A stretch of DNA of 64,000 nucleotides from Microcaldota archaeon (GCA_021817565.1 JAKAUP010000007.1:88497-152496), one strand, 5' to 3'. Shown: positions 25,613 through 35,403, numbered from the stretch's first letter. Notes: a model not told the origin generated them from the sequence alone. Numbers and translations: made by a program.

Positions 25613-26433
25613 TCAAGCAGCGATTTTTCTATAATCCCCTTGAAAATGTTGTACATATGTTCGTCTGATAGGACAGGAACATTTCCAAGCGCGTCCATCT
25701 CTGCCATCCTCCGGTCCCTCGGAATAAAACCTAAAAATGTGCTTCCAACATCCCTGGCAACCTCCTCAGAATTTCTACCTTGGTTATTATCGGACATATT
25801 CTCCACAACTCCAAGAATGCTTACGCCGAACCTCTTTACCATGAGGGCAGACTTTTTTGAATCCATAGCAGAGACTCTTCCAGGCCCTGTAACTATTATG
25901 AACCCTCTCATATCCACAAGCTGCAGTATGCTTAGCGGGGCATCGCTGGTGCCTGGCGGCAAATCCATTACAAGGTAATCTAACTCCCCCCAGTCAGTCT
26001 TTTCAAAAAAATCTTCCAGCATTTTTGCCACTAAGGGCCCCCTCCATATTATAGGTTTTTTAGAGTCGTCAACAAGCATCGCAGTAGAGGCAATCTTTAC
26101 CCCATTTTTTAAGATCGGGACCAGAGGTATCCTTGATATATCCATCTTATCATCGATATTAAGGAAGGCCGGGACATTAGGGCAGTCTATGTCCGCGTCA
26201 AGCAAGCCCACTTTATACCCCATCCTACTAAGCGCATACGCAAGATTTATCGATACGGTAGTTTTCCCTACCCCCCCTTTTGCGCTATACACTCCTATCT
26301 TATGCTTCACTCCAGACAGGCTCCTCTTTATCGCCTCCTTCTTCTTCAACACGTTAATAAAAGAGGGATGCATCCCAGAATTCTCTTCTCCCATACAATC
26401 ACCGCAGGCAGAACCAGCAAAAGTCCAACACAT
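25609..26433 (-). CDS. Mrp/NBP35-family P-loop ATPase
   Basis: About 274 residues from ATG 26433. Deviant Walker A is YSAKGGVGKTTVSINLA, with LLDADIDCPNVP and MDLPPGTSDAPLS. The family carries and transfers iron-sulfur clusters. The N-terminal segment has Cys at three positions (CWTF, ACGDC) that could bind a cluster as in NBP35. The longer frame to 26544 starts with an unlikely hydrophobic stretch. A TATA box (CTTATATAC on this strand, about 26452-26460) sits about 25 nt upstream of the ATG, favouring a leaderless start. It converges on the barrel gene with a 4-nt overlap. Confidence 0.9.
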   Translation of the reverse strand: MCWTFAGSACGDCMGEENSGMHPSFINVLKKKEAIKRSLSGVKHKIGVYSAKGGVGKTTVSINLAYALSRMGYKVGLLDADIDCPNVPAFLNIDDKMDISRIPLVPILKNGVKIASTAMLVDDSKKPIIWRGPLVAKMLEDFFEKTDWGELDYLVMDLPPGTSDAPLSILQLVDMRGFIIVTGPGRVSAMDSKKSALMVKRFGVSILGVVENMSDNNQGRNSEEVARDVGSTFLGFIPRDRRMAEMDALGNVPVLSDEHMYNIFKGIIEKSLLD

Positions 26434-26543
26434 CAACCTAAATCGGAAAAGTATATAAGCTTTACATAGGATAATAAGTAAAAAAGAGAGCAAGATGCAA
26501 CGCTTATTTTTAACGTTGGAAGTGTTCTTTTTAGGTGTTTTCA

Positions 26544-26915
26544 ATGAAAATAAAGGAACTTAGAGCAGGAGTAAGCAATGTAGAACTACGCGCAGAAGTG
26601 GTCCAAAAAGACGAACCAAGGGAAGTCGTATCAAAGTATGGCAAGAGGTTGACGGTCGCAAACATAACCATAAAAGACGAGACCGGTACAATACCGATGT
26701 CTTTATGGGGCGAGGACATAGAAAAAGTGAACGTTGGCGACACAATAGAGGTCAAGAACGGCTATGTAAGCGAGTTCAGAGGGGCTCCTCAGCTATCGAC
26801 CGGAAAGTTCGGCAAGATATCGGTCGTTGAGCAGGGCAAGGGAGGAGGCAAGAGCAGCGCGAAATACGAAGATGAAGAAGAACCCCCGGAGGAGCCAGTA
26901 GACGAAGAGTTCTGA
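26544..26915 (+). CDS. ssb: single-OB-fold ssDNA-binding protein
   Basis: 123 residues: one OB fold (about 1-100; TVANITIKDETGTIPMSLWGED and VEVKNGYVSEFRG-type strands), a glycine/lysine linker and an acidic tail ending DEEF. This is the architecture of crenarchaeal SSB and related RPA-like proteins, with the tail as a protein-docking site. ATG 26544 is chosen because AGGTG lies 9-13 nt upstream and the family begins near MKIKELRAG. Confidence 0.88.
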   Translation: MKIKELRAGVSNVELRAEVVQKDEPREVVSKYGKRLTVANITIKDETGTIPMSLWGEDIEKVNVGDTIEVKNGYVSEFRGAPQLSTGKFGKISVVEQGKGGGKSSAKYEDEEEPPEEPVDEEF

Positions 26916-26918
26916 AAA

Positions 26919-28007
26919 TCATTTTCGGAACTTATTATTTTTCTTTCTTCCCTTCCATTTACCTCTTCTCCTTTTATTCTCTTTAGGCAAGTTCTCTTTC
27001 CAATACCTCATACTGTAAAACAGGAATACGCCTCCTAGCGCGACACCAAACCATAATGTGGCTATCCTTTCCATGATTGTAACCGCGGAGCTCTTTGCCA
27101 CGCTCAGTCCCATTATGCCCCTAAGCAGGGCAAGCAAGGTACCGTCAGTTACCCCTATGTTTCCCGGGGATCCGGTCGCCATTCCCAGTACGTTTGATGA
27201 AGTCTGTATGAAGACGCTGTTCATCAGATTGGGGAAAACCCCGACCGCGACAAGGCATAGATACAAAGCCATCGCATTGAAGAGCGCGGCGGGCAGCGAT
27301 GTCGCTATTGATACAAGATATGTCTTAGGAGTATTCAATTTGCTTTGGAATGCGAAGTACTCGTCCCCATAAGCAGTAAACCTCAAAAAGAAGCGGCTTT
27401 TCATCATCTTCGGTTTGATAAAATTGTAAAACCTGTTATTCAGTATAAAGAGGTACGGGAGCATCAGCACCATATCTATTATGAGCACATATATCACGTA
27501 GGTCTTGAAGTAAAGCGCAGTAATGAGCGCAAGTATGCCTATCCCGAGGAAATCGGTAAATATATCAAAGGTAACTACGGGTAGCGTGCTGGTCAGTTTA
27601 TTATTCGTTATTCTGTTGAGGGTGTAAGCGACAATGACCCTGCCAAATTTTCCCGGGGTAATATTCATAGAGTATAGTGAGAGATAAGTGACGAGGTTCT
27701 TCTTAAGCGGTACGTGTATCCCGAGCTTTTTCAGGTAATAATTCCACTTCAGAAATCTTAGGAGGTAGCCGAGCAGCACAAGCACAAATGCCCCAAGGTA
27801 TATCAAGGGATTTGCTGATAATATTATCCCGATTACCTTGCTCAGCCCACCTATCAGCGCTATCACTACAAAGACAAAGAGGCTTATTATGAATGCGGCG
27901 GCTATAAATAGCGTTATTTTGTTTATGCGGGACAGGTATTCCTCATGGGTCATATTTCCCGTATCGGTAAAAGACCTCCAAAACCCAATCGGCCTCTTTT
28001 TTTCCAT
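26919..28007 (-). CDS. flippase-like / UPF0104 membrane protein
   Basis: 362 residues with about eight membrane helices, of the lysylphosphatidylglycerol-synthase transmembrane/UPF0104 family. Marker segments are YLLRFLKWNYYLKKLG, TPGKFGRV and GSPGNIGVTDG. Relatives act in lipid or lipid-linked sugar handling. The C-terminus is very basic. It lies 6 nt downstream of a glycosyltransferase on the same strand, suggesting joint action in envelope glycolipid synthesis (inference). Confidence 0.85.
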   Translation of the reverse strand: MEKKRPIGFWRSFTDTGNMTHEEYLSRINKITLFIAAAFIISLFVFVVIALIGGLSKVIGIILSANPLIYLGAFVLVLLGYLLRFLKWNYYLKKLGIHVPLKKNLVTYLSLYSMNITPGKFGRVIVAYTLNRITNNKLTSTLPVVTFDIFTDFLGIGILALITALYFKTYVIYVLIIDMVLMLPYLFILNNRFYNFIKPKMMKSRFFLRFTAYGDEYFAFQSKLNTPKTYLVSIATSLPAALFNAMALYLCLVAVGVFPNLMNSVFIQTSSNVLGMATGSPGNIGVTDGTLLALLRGIMGLSVAKSSAVTIMERIATLWFGVALGGVFLFYSMRYWKENLPKENKRRRGKWKGRKKNNKFRK

Positions 28008-28013
28008 GAATAA

Positions 28014-29159
28014 CTAATCCTTGCAAAGGTTATAAAATAGATTCTCGTACTGCTTAGATATCCTGTCCCAATCGTGCTCTGCAATTATTATTTTTCTCCC
28101 AGCCTTTACCATCCTCCTTATCTTACGCTTGTCCATAAGCACCCCTTCCTTTATCTTATTATAAATGGAATCAATGGATCGCGGGGTCGAATACAAACCA
28201 GAATCTTTCATCATCTCCGGCATTCCCCCCGCCCTCGCAACCACGCAGGAAAGTTCGGAAGCCATTGCCTCAAGCAGCGCGACAGATGCAGGCTCATAAG
28301 TAGATTGCAATGAGAACATATCCGAAGCATTGTAGTAATACTTTGTAAGTTGGTGGTCAACCTTTCCTGCAAAACACACATTCCCACTCAATCCCTCCTT
28401 TTCTACGAGTCCAGTTAATTTTTGCAGGTATGGCCCGTCTCCAAGGAGTACCAATTTCATATCAAATTCCCTAAGCAGTCTCTTGACTGCCATTATCAGA
28501 TAGCTATGCCCTTTCTGCGGCACGAGCCTGCCAACATCTAAAATGGTAAAGTTATCGAGATCGAAGCTGTCCGCTATACGCCTTACATGCGCATCGCTTT
28601 TCGGTCTTTTCTTGAAAGCATCATAATCAACCCCATTGTAGACAACATGCGATTTCCCAATCAACTTTTTTGGCACGGTAGACAACAAAGCGCTTTTCGA
28701 TACTCCTGTCAAAAGATCTGCAGCTTCCATCATCCGTCGTCCGACCAATGTATCATACAACAAACCCGCAGAATCGGTAATAAAATCTATATTCTGAGGA
28801 AGGGCGTTGTGTATCGTCAAAGCAAGTTTGCCGATATTCTTCATCTTTCCTACTTCGCTGAGTGTATATTGGAACCGATTGTTTATGTGGTATATTTGCG
28901 AGTCGGACTTCCTTATTGCATCAACCAAACCATGCATTCTCAGATAAGGGAGAGGGGCCTTCGGTACGTTTATAAAATCAGTCTTAAGTCTTATGACATC
29001 GATTCCGAATACGCTGTCCAGTTTCAGTTCCCTACCGTTGTTACTGGTTATCACAGTTACCTGATGTTTTTTGGCAAGTCTTTTATAAACCTCAAGCAGT
29101 ACGGTCTCAGTACCACCACTATAAGGGTAAAAGAAAGGGTTCAATACGCAAATTCTCAA
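28014..29159 (-). CDS. glycosyltransferase family 4
   Basis: 381 residues, GT-B fold retaining glycosyltransferase. The N-terminal half has PYSGGTETVLLEVYKRLAK (acceptor side). The C-terminal half has ILDVGRLVPQKGHSYLI, LLGDGPY and the nucleotide-sugar motif STYEPASVALLEAMASELSCV, where the first glutamate of EX7E is kept. Acceptor and donor sugars are unknown. Paired with the UPF0104 gene and opposite a sulfatase-like gene. Confidence 0.9.
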   Translation of the reverse strand: MRICVLNPFFYPYSGGTETVLLEVYKRLAKKHQVTVITSNNGRELKLDSVFGIDVIRLKTDFINVPKAPLPYLRMHGLVDAIRKSDSQIYHINNRFQYTLSEVGKMKNIGKLALTIHNALPQNIDFITDSAGLLYDTLVGRRMMEAADLLTGVSKSALLSTVPKKLIGKSHVVYNGVDYDAFKKRPKSDAHVRRIADSFDLDNFTILDVGRLVPQKGHSYLIMAVKRLLREFDMKLVLLGDGPYLQKLTGLVEKEGLSGNVCFAGKVDHQLTKYYYNASDMFSLQSTYEPASVALLEAMASELSCVVARAGGMPEMMKDSGLYSTPRSIDSIYNKIKEGVLMDKRKIRRMVKAGRKIIIAEHDWDRISKQYENLFYNLCKD

Positions 29160-29273
29160 TGAATCACTCCGCAGTTAACAGATAATAAACTAAAGGTATA
29201 ATAACAATTCTATTCATGAAACCGTTTCATAAAAGGGTATTTATACTCTTTCGCTCATAGCCGGTTGATTAAA

Positions 29274-30722
29274 ATGCACAGCCGCAGGCCTAATGTAGTA
29301 ATGTTTATGCTGGACACGCTTAGGGCGTCCGACACTTACACTAATAGCGCGCTTACCAACATAAACAGGATGGCAATGGAAGGGCTTAGTTATACCAATG
29401 CGGTAGCACCAGGCACATGGACAGCCACATCACACGCATCAATGTTTACGGGGAAGCCGGTTTCAGCAATACCGGATGCATCAAAAGACCTATTCAACGG
29501 CGGCACAGAGAAAATAGATCCATGGTTTGTAAAGACAAAGTTCCTTCCGGATAGCATCAACACGCTCGCATCGAAGCTAGGCTCAATGGGATACTCAACA
29601 AGCTTGTTTTCCAATAATCCATTCCTCAACAGCATGACAAATCTCTCAGAAGGCTTCCAAACAACTTACGACTTATGGAAAGATACAAATGCATCAAAAA
29701 AAGGGATGCTAAGCAGAAAAGCATCAAAGCTGCTTCAAGGCGGAAGCAGAACAAGAATAAAGATGATGGATGTATCATACGCTGTAAGCAGAATATTGCC
29801 AGCTCCTCTGCTGGACAAACTATACCTTGACCTGAGGGTACGGCTGGACAGGGGCGTCGCTGAAAACGACTTCACATATAAAATGGATCGCGGGGCAAAC
29901 CGAACGAACAAAGTGATAAAGAGCTACATAAGGAAGAGAGCACAGTCCGATATAATGCCTAAATTCATGTTCATTAACTACATCGAAGCGCACGAAAATT
30001 ATCCAGTCAGGAAGGAAATAGTCCAGGACAAATGGCTATACATGAGCCGCATCATGGAACTGGACGAAAACACAAGATCAGAGCTGCATAAGGCCTATCT
30101 TAGGAGGATAAGATACTTAGACAAAAAGGTAGGGGAAGCCATAAAGGACATGAGGGAATCCGGACTGCTTGATAATGCGCTCGTTATTTTGCTTTCAGAT
30201 CACGGGCAGTTCTTCGGGGAACACGGTCTTCTTTACCATTCAATGGCCCCATACTCAGAGGTCTCCAATGTACCTCTCATATCGTTGCGCTTTATTGACG
30301 GCAAACCAGTAAAGGAAAGGAAAGTCATAGACGAACCGGTAAGTCTTGGCAGAATAGGGAGCGCTGTGGTTGAGGTAGTAACGAAAAATCAGACAAACTT
30401 GAATGGAAACATGTTTGGCAATGTTTACTCTGAACATACTGGAATAAGCGAGGGCTGGGACGAATACCTGTTGGCAAAACTTAGGAGGAGGTCAAAGTTC
30501 GCAGATATGATATACAAGGCCAAAATGGAGCACAACAGGCAGGCAGTAGCGATATACCACAACGGGATGAAGCTGATACATTTCTATGGCGGCAGGCCAG
30601 ATGAATTATACGCGATAAATGACAAAATGGAAGAGCAGAACATAATCAGCGGCCACAAAAGCGAAGCGGCAGATATGCGCAAGCGCCATTCAAAATACGT
30701 GGCTAATCATACTTCTCTATAG
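29274..30722 (+). CDS. sulfatase/alkaline-phosphatase superfamily enzyme with Thr nucleophile
   Basis: 483 residues from ATG 29274. [15 protein letters not shown] supplies metal-binding Asp14. The catalytic segment is [16 protein letters not shown], in which Thr50 stands where true sulfatases have the Cys/Ser converted to formylglycine. [17 protein letters not shown] provides further metal ligands. The Thr suggests a phospho- or phosphoglycerol-transferase/phosphatase reaction as in LtaS-like enzymes rather than sulfate ester hydrolysis. No signal peptide is evident. Part of the envelope cluster. Confidence 0.85.
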   Translation: MHSRRPNVVMFMLDTLRASDTYTNSALTNINRMAMEGLSYTNAVAPGTWTATSHASMFTGKPVSAIPDASKDLFNGGTEKIDPWFVKTKFLPDSINTLASKLGSMGYSTSLFSNNPFLNSMTNLSEGFQTTYDLWKDTNASKKGMLSRKASKLLQGGSRTRIKMMDVSYAVSRILPAPLLDKLYLDLRVRLDRGVAENDFTYKMDRGANRTNKVIKSYIRKRAQSDIMPKFMFINYIEAHENYPVRKEIVQDKWLYMSRIMELDENTRSELHKAYLRRIRYLDKKVGEAIKDMRESGLLDNALVILLSDHGQFFGEHGLLYHSMAPYSEVSNVPLISLRFIDGKPVKERKVIDEPVSLGRIGSAVVEVVTKNQTNLNGNMFGNVYSEHTGISEGWDEYLLAKLRRRSKFADMIYKAKMEHNRQAVAIYHNGMKLIHFYGGRPDELYAINDKMEEQNIISGHKSEAADMRKRHSKYVANHTSL

Positions 30723-31524
30723 ACTCCACATAGCTCTGGGAGCAGACTGGCGCCTTGTTTCCAATCTCTTCGCATATGGCAGTGGTATAAAGGTTTGCCG
30801 TGCCTATTATGTTCTCAGATATCTGGCTGCTGGGCTGGTTCAACGATGATATGATATCGGTCCAATTCTTTCCAGCTACAATCTGCGGGTTAATCGGCGT
30901 TCCGACCTGCAGGCTCTGATTTCCGAAGTCCACAAAAGGTATGTCAGAATTCTTGTCGTACGCGGAGAAGACAACCGTCTGCGAGGCATTGATGCTCTGG
31001 AGCGGGTAATAAAATCCTGTTGCCGGGTCAGGTTTGTTTGTCGTTGTCTCTACTGGAACAAAAGTAAGATATGGGCTCGAGTACGTGGAATTATAAAAGG
31101 TGAACGTGGCGGTGTTGGGGAATACATCTACTCCGCTTGAGGTCATATAATGCAATCCAGTAAAGTTGCCGAAGCGCATAAGCGCTATCATCATGCTCCA
31201 TCTAGTGATTGCGCAATACGGACAATATTCAGCCCCTACGTAAAGCATCTCCGGTTTCCCGCCAGCATACAATTCGGTGCCGTTTATCTTCTGGTAGCCT
31301 GGGTTTGAAGCAAACGCGATGCTTACACCTCTGGCAAGCGACTGGTTGTTTGCAATGCTGTAAAGTTCGGAGTATGTAGAAGTGCTTACAGGCTGGTTGT
31401 CAAACGCTAATGCAGTAGCATTGCTAAGATGTGGCAAAGGCGCAAACTGCGTGTAGAAAACATAAGCCGCAGCGACTATTATCAAAACAATAACCAGGAT
31501 ATAAGGCAAGTTTTTCTTGTTCAA
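30703..31524 (-). CDS. DUF929 membrane-anchored thioredoxin-like protein
   Basis: 273 residues: an N-terminal membrane anchor (about 7-25) and an exported domain with [17 protein letters not shown], the CPYC pair at 101-104, and two more cysteines near 254 and 263. DUF929 proteins look like extracytoplasmic oxidoreductases; CPYC resembles glutaredoxin/DsbA-type sites. With VKOR at 3.4 kb it could form a disulfide-forming pathway (inference). It converges with the sulfatase-like gene with a 20-nt overlap. Confidence 0.85.
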   Translation of the reverse strand: MNKKNLPYILVIVLIIVAAAYVFYTQFAPLPHLSNATALAFDNQPVSTSTYSELYSIANNQSLARGVSIAFASNPGYQKINGTELYAGGKPEMLYVGAEYCPYCAITRWSMMIALMRFGNFTGLHYMTSSGVDVFPNTATFTFYNSTYSSPYLTFVPVETTTNKPDPATGFYYPLQSINASQTVVFSAYDKNSDIPFVDFGNQSLQVGTPINPQIVAGKNWTDIISSLNQPSSQISENIIGTANLYTTAICEEIGNKAPVCSQSYVESIEKYD

Positions 31525-31532
31525 ACAAACAC

Positions 31533-32048
31533 CTAGGGTTTTTTATGGTAAACATAGTAATAATAAAGTATACCTGCGATGCTTTTGTTGTCAATAATCA
31601 GATTGCTCTTTATCATCTTAAGCGCTTGTGAAACAGAAACCTCTTTTATCTCTATCATCTCATCTGGATCTAGGTTTCGCTTACCCTTAACCAAACCGGT
31701 TGCGATGAAAAAACCTTCCTTGTGGTCTAGTGCCGCTGGAGAAGGGTATCCTACAAACATTCTTATAACGCGCTTTGGGGAGTAACCAGTTTCCTCCTCA
31801 AGTTCCCTTTTTGCGGCCCTCGAGTAGGTTTCTCTCTTATTCAGGTGACCTGCAGGCAACTCGTAAATCCATCTCCTTATCGCAGGCCTGAACTGCCTTT
31901 CCAGTATTATCTTTCCATCATCTTTTACCGCCACAATAACGGCTGCATCCCTTTCGTATATCCTGACGAACTTAGCAATCTTGTTCTTGTGCCTGAAGGG
32001 CATCTCGTAAATAGAAAGCGTGCCATTCTTGTAAATCAATTTCGGCAT
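31533..32048 (-). CDS. Nudix hydrolase, ADP-ribose pyrophosphatase-like
   Basis: About 171 residues from ATG 32048 (TTG 32066 is the alternative). The Nudix box is [23 protein letters not shown], matching Gx5Ex7REUxEExGU except for a longer first part (AGHLNKRE). The upstream IYELPAG segment and later [11 protein letters not shown] fit the ADP-ribose/NDP-sugar branch. It lies 8 nt upstream of DUF929 and is divergent from tRNA-Trp. Confidence 0.88.
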   Translation of the reverse strand: MPKLIYKNGTLSIYEMPFRHKNKIAKFVRIYERDAAVIVAVKDDGKIILERQFRPAIRRWIYELPAGHLNKRETYSRAAKRELEEETGYSPKRVIRMFVGYPSPAALDHKEGFFIATGLVKGKRNLDPDEMIEIKEVSVSQALKMIKSNLIIDNKSIAGILYYYYVYHKKP

Positions 32049-32100
32049 AAATCCTATTACAGACAAATCTATAAATATACGATAGTAAAATCCTAATCAG

Positions 32101-32240
32101 GGGTTGTGGCGTAACCAGGCAGCGCAGCGGGCTCCAGATATTTATTATTGAATTGAGCCAAATGGCGATGATGAGAATCTGGAATTATGATAATGAAGTG
32201 AAGTAACCTGCTGGTCCGGGTTCAAATCCCGGCAACCCCA
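32101..32240 (+). tRNA. tRNA-Trp(CCA) with a 68-nt anticodon-loop intron
   Basis: Perfect acceptor stem GGGGTTG/CAACCCC, T arm CCGGG-TTCAAAT-CCCGG, and anticodon stem GCGGG/CCTGC. The loop starts CTCCAG and resumes with A before CCTGC, so an intron of about 68 nt (32139-32206) sits at the canonical 37/38 site. Inside it GATGATGA (32168-32175) looks like a box C. The following ATCTGGA (32178-32184) is complementary to the anticodon-loop TCCAGAT, as in euryarchaeal tRNA-Trp introns that guide 2'-O-methylation. No clear box D is seen. TATA box at 32070-32078. Confidence 0.93.
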
Positions 32241-32397
32241 ACCCGCATACCGTCCGATCTTTTACTATATTTATCATCCCGCGCAGGCTGAGTCACAAAT
32301 CCAGGCTCTGAAGTGCGGCAATAGCCCCCGGTAAATTAGATGGAATTTTCCTATCCGCCGGGATAAGGTATTTATTGGTTACAAAACCAAAAATAGC

Positions 32398-32655
32398 ATG
32401 CAGGGATTTGAAAGGGGAGTACTCATTTCTGGTCTAGGTTGGATATTGGCCGGTACTATAACGCTCTCAATATGGGAAATAGCGGTCAAAAAAGCACTTT
32501 CCTACACGAATCCACCAGGAATACTAGCGCTAGGCGTAATCTGCATAATCTCAGGACTATCTATCATAATATTCAAAAAACAGGTTAGTGCGTTTGCTGA
32601 AAGGAAGATTGCCACATCAAAAGCAAAATCAAAATATCGAATCCACAAGCTATAA
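32398..32655 (+). CDS. small two-helix membrane protein
   Basis: 85 residues, not recognised. Two hydrophobic helices (about 8-27 and 40-58) and a basic C-terminal tail. A TATA-like AAGGTATTTATTGG lies about 30 nt upstream, so the transcript may be leaderless. The 157-nt space between tRNA-Trp and this gene contains a GC-rich inverted repeat (CCCGG/CCGGG around 32328-32364) of unknown role. Confidence 0.5.
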   Translation: MQGFERGVLISGLGWILAGTITLSIWEIAVKKALSYTNPPGILALGVICIISGLSIIIFKKQVSAFAERKIATSKAKSKYRIHKL

Positions 32656-32686
32656 AAAGATGCGGGGGCAGAACCTATCGGTATAG

Positions 32687-33547
32687 ATGATTACACTGAT
32701 TGATCTTCTACATTCCGTAATAATAGGCATAGTCCAGGGCATATCCGAATGGTTGCCTATAAGCAGCAAAACGCAGATTATATTGGCGTCGGAGTATCTC
32801 CAACACCTAACATTCAACCAGGCATATACCTTCGGCCTATTCATGGAAATAGGGACAGTCCTGGCAGCTATAATCTATTTCAGGAAGGACCTTTTGACAT
32901 TGATAAAAGCACTTCTGGGAAGAGGCGACCGGCAAGACAAAAAACTTCTAATATATGTTATCGTGGCAACTGTAGTGACCGGGATTGTAGGCGTTCCATT
33001 ATATCTTGTGGCCGATTCTGTAAGTGGAATTAATGTCGGGATACCTATGCTTATCATAGGCCTTGTCCTGATAGGGGATGCCATACTGATAAGACATTCA
33101 AGGAAAAAGATAAGTAAAAAGAGTACTAAAAAATTCAAGGATCTTAAGACAAGGGATTACTTCATAATAGGCGGTTTGCAAGGAGTCGCTGCACTTCCAG
33201 GAGTCAGCAGATCAGGCATCACAACCAGCGCACTGCTTCTTATGGGCACAGAACCTGACGAAGCGTTTCGGCTTTCCTTTCTGATAGGGATATTTGCCAG
33301 CACAGCCGCCGCAATAATGACCGTAATAATAAGCAAGGGGAACGTGATAGCTTCGCTCGCCGGCATAGGTATATCCGGCCTCATAATAGCAATCATCGTC
33401 GCAATCATCGTAAGTCTTTTCCTAATAGACTTCTTGATAAAAGTCGCAGGGAAGGCAAAGATAATATACGTCACTACCGGTCTAGGCATACTTGCAATAT
33501 CGTTCGGCCTTACCTACCTAATCTTCAACATACACGCAATCGGATAG
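32687..33547 (+). CDS. uppP: undecaprenyl/polyprenyl-diphosphatase
   Basis: 286-residue polytopic enzyme that recycles the polyprenyl diphosphate carrier. Signature 1 is GIVQGISEWLPISSKTQ with the catalytic glutamate (about residue 20); signature 2 is ALPGVSRSGITTSALLLMG (about 165-183). About eight helices. Archaeal homologues would act on dolichyl-type carriers used in N-glycosylation, consistent with the sequon-rich surface protein at 10.6-12.6 kb. Confidence 0.93.
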   Translation: MITLIDLLHSVIIGIVQGISEWLPISSKTQIILASEYLQHLTFNQAYTFGLFMEIGTVLAAIIYFRKDLLTLIKALLGRGDRQDKKLLIYVIVATVVTGIVGVPLYLVADSVSGINVGIPMLIIGLVLIGDAILIRHSRKKISKKSTKKFKDLKTRDYFIIGGLQGVAALPGVSRSGITTSALLLMGTEPDEAFRLSFLIGIFASTAAAIMTVIISKGNVIASLAGIGISGLIIAIIVAIIVSLFLIDFLIKVAGKAKIIYVTTGLGILAISFGLTYLIFNIHAIG

Positions 33548-33576
33548 CGCTACCAACCATTTAAAACAGGCATTCT

Positions 33577-34128
33577 ATGAAGGAAGACATGCAACCATGG
33601 ATACTGTGCGGGGATATGCTTGTAAGGATAAAAGAGGAATTCATGAGCGAGGCCATTGCGCTGCTTGACAAGGAGATAAAGGCAGGCAACATATCAGTGA
33701 GCGGCGATGTAGAAAGTGCGGCGGAGCAGGACAGGGAATACGAGAAAAAGATGATGGTAATAAACAACCTTATGGCCGAGAGGGAGAAACTGAACTCAAT
33801 CTATGGGGATTATATGGAAAAGGAAAAAGAAGGGAATCCAAAAATAGTGGAAAGGGCAGAGGTGCTAAGGAAATTTCTGCTATCAGTAGACACAATAAGC
33901 ATACTTATGAGTTACGTCACTGAAATCGACATTTGGATAAAAGAGGTAGCAAAAGAGGTAAAGGCAGAAAGCATAGTGGAGGTATTAAAAAGTACTTCCG
34001 GTTCTGGGGTGCGCATAGACATACTTAGAAGAGTAGTGTCGAAAAGAAACTTCGTAGAAGACAAGGTAATTTCAACGAGCGAATACCAACAGCTTAAATC
34101 AGTGATAAATAATTCGTCTAATGTCTAA
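33577..34128 (+). CDS. uncharacterised helical protein, 183 residues
   Basis: No family recognised. Strongly charged and predicted almost wholly helical with coiled-coil stretches (about 20-95) and no membrane segment. It follows uppP by 29 nt and precedes the HMG-CoA reductase gene. Codon usage resembles the neighbours. An N-terminal extension MKEDMQPWILCGD has no clear ribosome binding site; a start at Met14 is possible. Confidence 0.55.
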   Translation: MKEDMQPWILCGDMLVRIKEEFMSEAIALLDKEIKAGNISVSGDVESAAEQDREYEKKMMVINNLMAEREKLNSIYGDYMEKEKEGNPKIVERAEVLRKFLLSVDTISILMSYVTEIDIWIKEVAKEVKAESIVEVLKSTSGSGVRIDILRRVVSKRNFVEDKVISTSEYQQLKSVINNSSNV

Positions 34129-34179
34129 TACTGCTACGTCCTTTTTATATCTTAACCTGTAACTCGCTGTTGTGTTGTT

Positions 34180-35403
34180 ATGGTAGAAGCAGAAAAACAA
34201 AAGAAATTCAGAGAAATGGACATGGAAGAAAGGTTTGATTACCTCAGGAGAAATTCTGGTTTGACGGAGCACGGGGAACAAGTGCTGCGAGACTGGAAGA
34301 ACAACGCACCAAAGGAAACAGAGAACCATATCGGATACATGGTATTGCCCATAGGTTTGGTAAAGATAAGAGTCAACCAAAAAATATACGGAGTGCCGAT
34401 GGCGACGGAAGAACCAAGTGTGGTCGCAGCAGCATCGCACGGCGCAAAAATGGCAGAAAAAACAGGCGGGTTCAAGACGCAAGTAATCGGTACTGGTACA
34501 ATTACAACGGGTCAGATACAGATAATAGACATACCGTCAGACAGGTTTGAGGCGGCAATCCAGAAAGTTATTGATTACATCCCTCAATTGGTGGAGGTGG
34601 GAAACATCGCTTCCCCTAGATTGATTGCCGCAGGAGGCGGGATAGTCTCAATTAAGCCTAAATCAATATACGTAAAGATGCGCCAGTCTGTGCCAGGTGC
34701 AGACCATAGGCAGCTGATAATCGATTTCGATGTAGAATGCAAAGACGCTATGGGCGCAAATGCCGTAAGCAAGATGGCAGAGGCAATGGCCAAGCCAATT
34801 GAAAGCTTAACTGGAGGGAAGGCGGTAGGCAGGATACTCTCCAACTTATCTCTAGGAAGATTGGTTATATGCGAAGCAGAATTCGACAAAGAAGCAATAG
34901 GGCTTAGAAAGGAGATAAACGGTAGCGTAATAGAAATCCCTGCAAACGAGATGATAAGGAACATAATCGCGCTCAACGACTGGGCTGCGATAGACCAGTT
35001 CAGGACGACCACCCACAACAAAGGCATAATGAACGGGATTACTGCCGTAGCACTTGCGCTTGGCCAAGACACGAGGGCGATAGAGTCCGCAGCGCACTCA
35101 TATGCAGCGTACGGGGGAAGAAGCTATCAGCCTCTGAGCCATTTCGAAATACTAGGAAATGGTAATCTATATGGATGCCTTTCCGTGCCAATACCTGTGG
35201 GCCTGGTAAGCGGAGTTATAGACTCAAACCCTACAGCAAAGGCACTAATAGAAATTACTGGATGCAATGATGCGAGGGAGCTGGCTTCCCTGCATGCGGC
35301 TGTAGGGCTAGCGCAGAACATATCTGCGTTAAGGATGCTCGCAGGCGAGGGCATAAGCAAAGGCCATATGCCTCTCCACCACCTAAGAACATCCAGTTCT
35401 TAG
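34180..35403 (+). CDS. HMG-CoA reductase, class II
   Basis: Makes mevalonate for archaeal isoprenoid lipids. 407 residues. Class II features: ENHIGYMVLPIGLVKIRV, VPMATEEPSVVAAASHGAK with the catalytic Glu, TTHNKGIMNGI with the catalytic Lys, LALGQDTRAIES with the Asp, and GHMPLHHLR with the His near the C-terminus. Most archaea use class I, whereas class II is bacterial and found in some Thermoplasmatales and Archaeoglobales, so horizontal exchange is likely in the lineage. Divergent TATA-like sequence lies at 34140-34160. Confidence 0.94.
   Translation: MVEAEKQKKFREMDMEERFDYLRRNSGLTEHGEQVLRDWKNNAPKETENHIGYMVLPIGLVKIRVNQKIYGVPMATEEPSVVAAASHGAKMAEKTGGFKTQVIGTGTITTGQIQIIDIPSDRFEAAIQKVIDYIPQLVEVGNIASPRLIAAGGGIVSIKPKSIYVKMRQSVPGADHRQLIIDFDVECKDAMGANAVSKMAEAMAKPIESLTGGKAVGRILSNLSLGRLVICEAEFDKEAIGLRKEINGSVIEIPANEMIRNIIALNDWAAIDQFRTTTHNKGIMNGITAVALALGQDTRAIESAAHSYAAYGGRSYQPLSHFEILGNGNLYGCLSVPIPVGLVSGVIDSNPTAKALIEITGCNDARELASLHAAVGLAQNISALRMLAGEGISKGHMPLHHLRTSSS

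Noticed and set aside
29274..30722. True formylglycine sulfatase
   Set aside because: The modification residue is Thr, which the formylglycine machinery does not convert.
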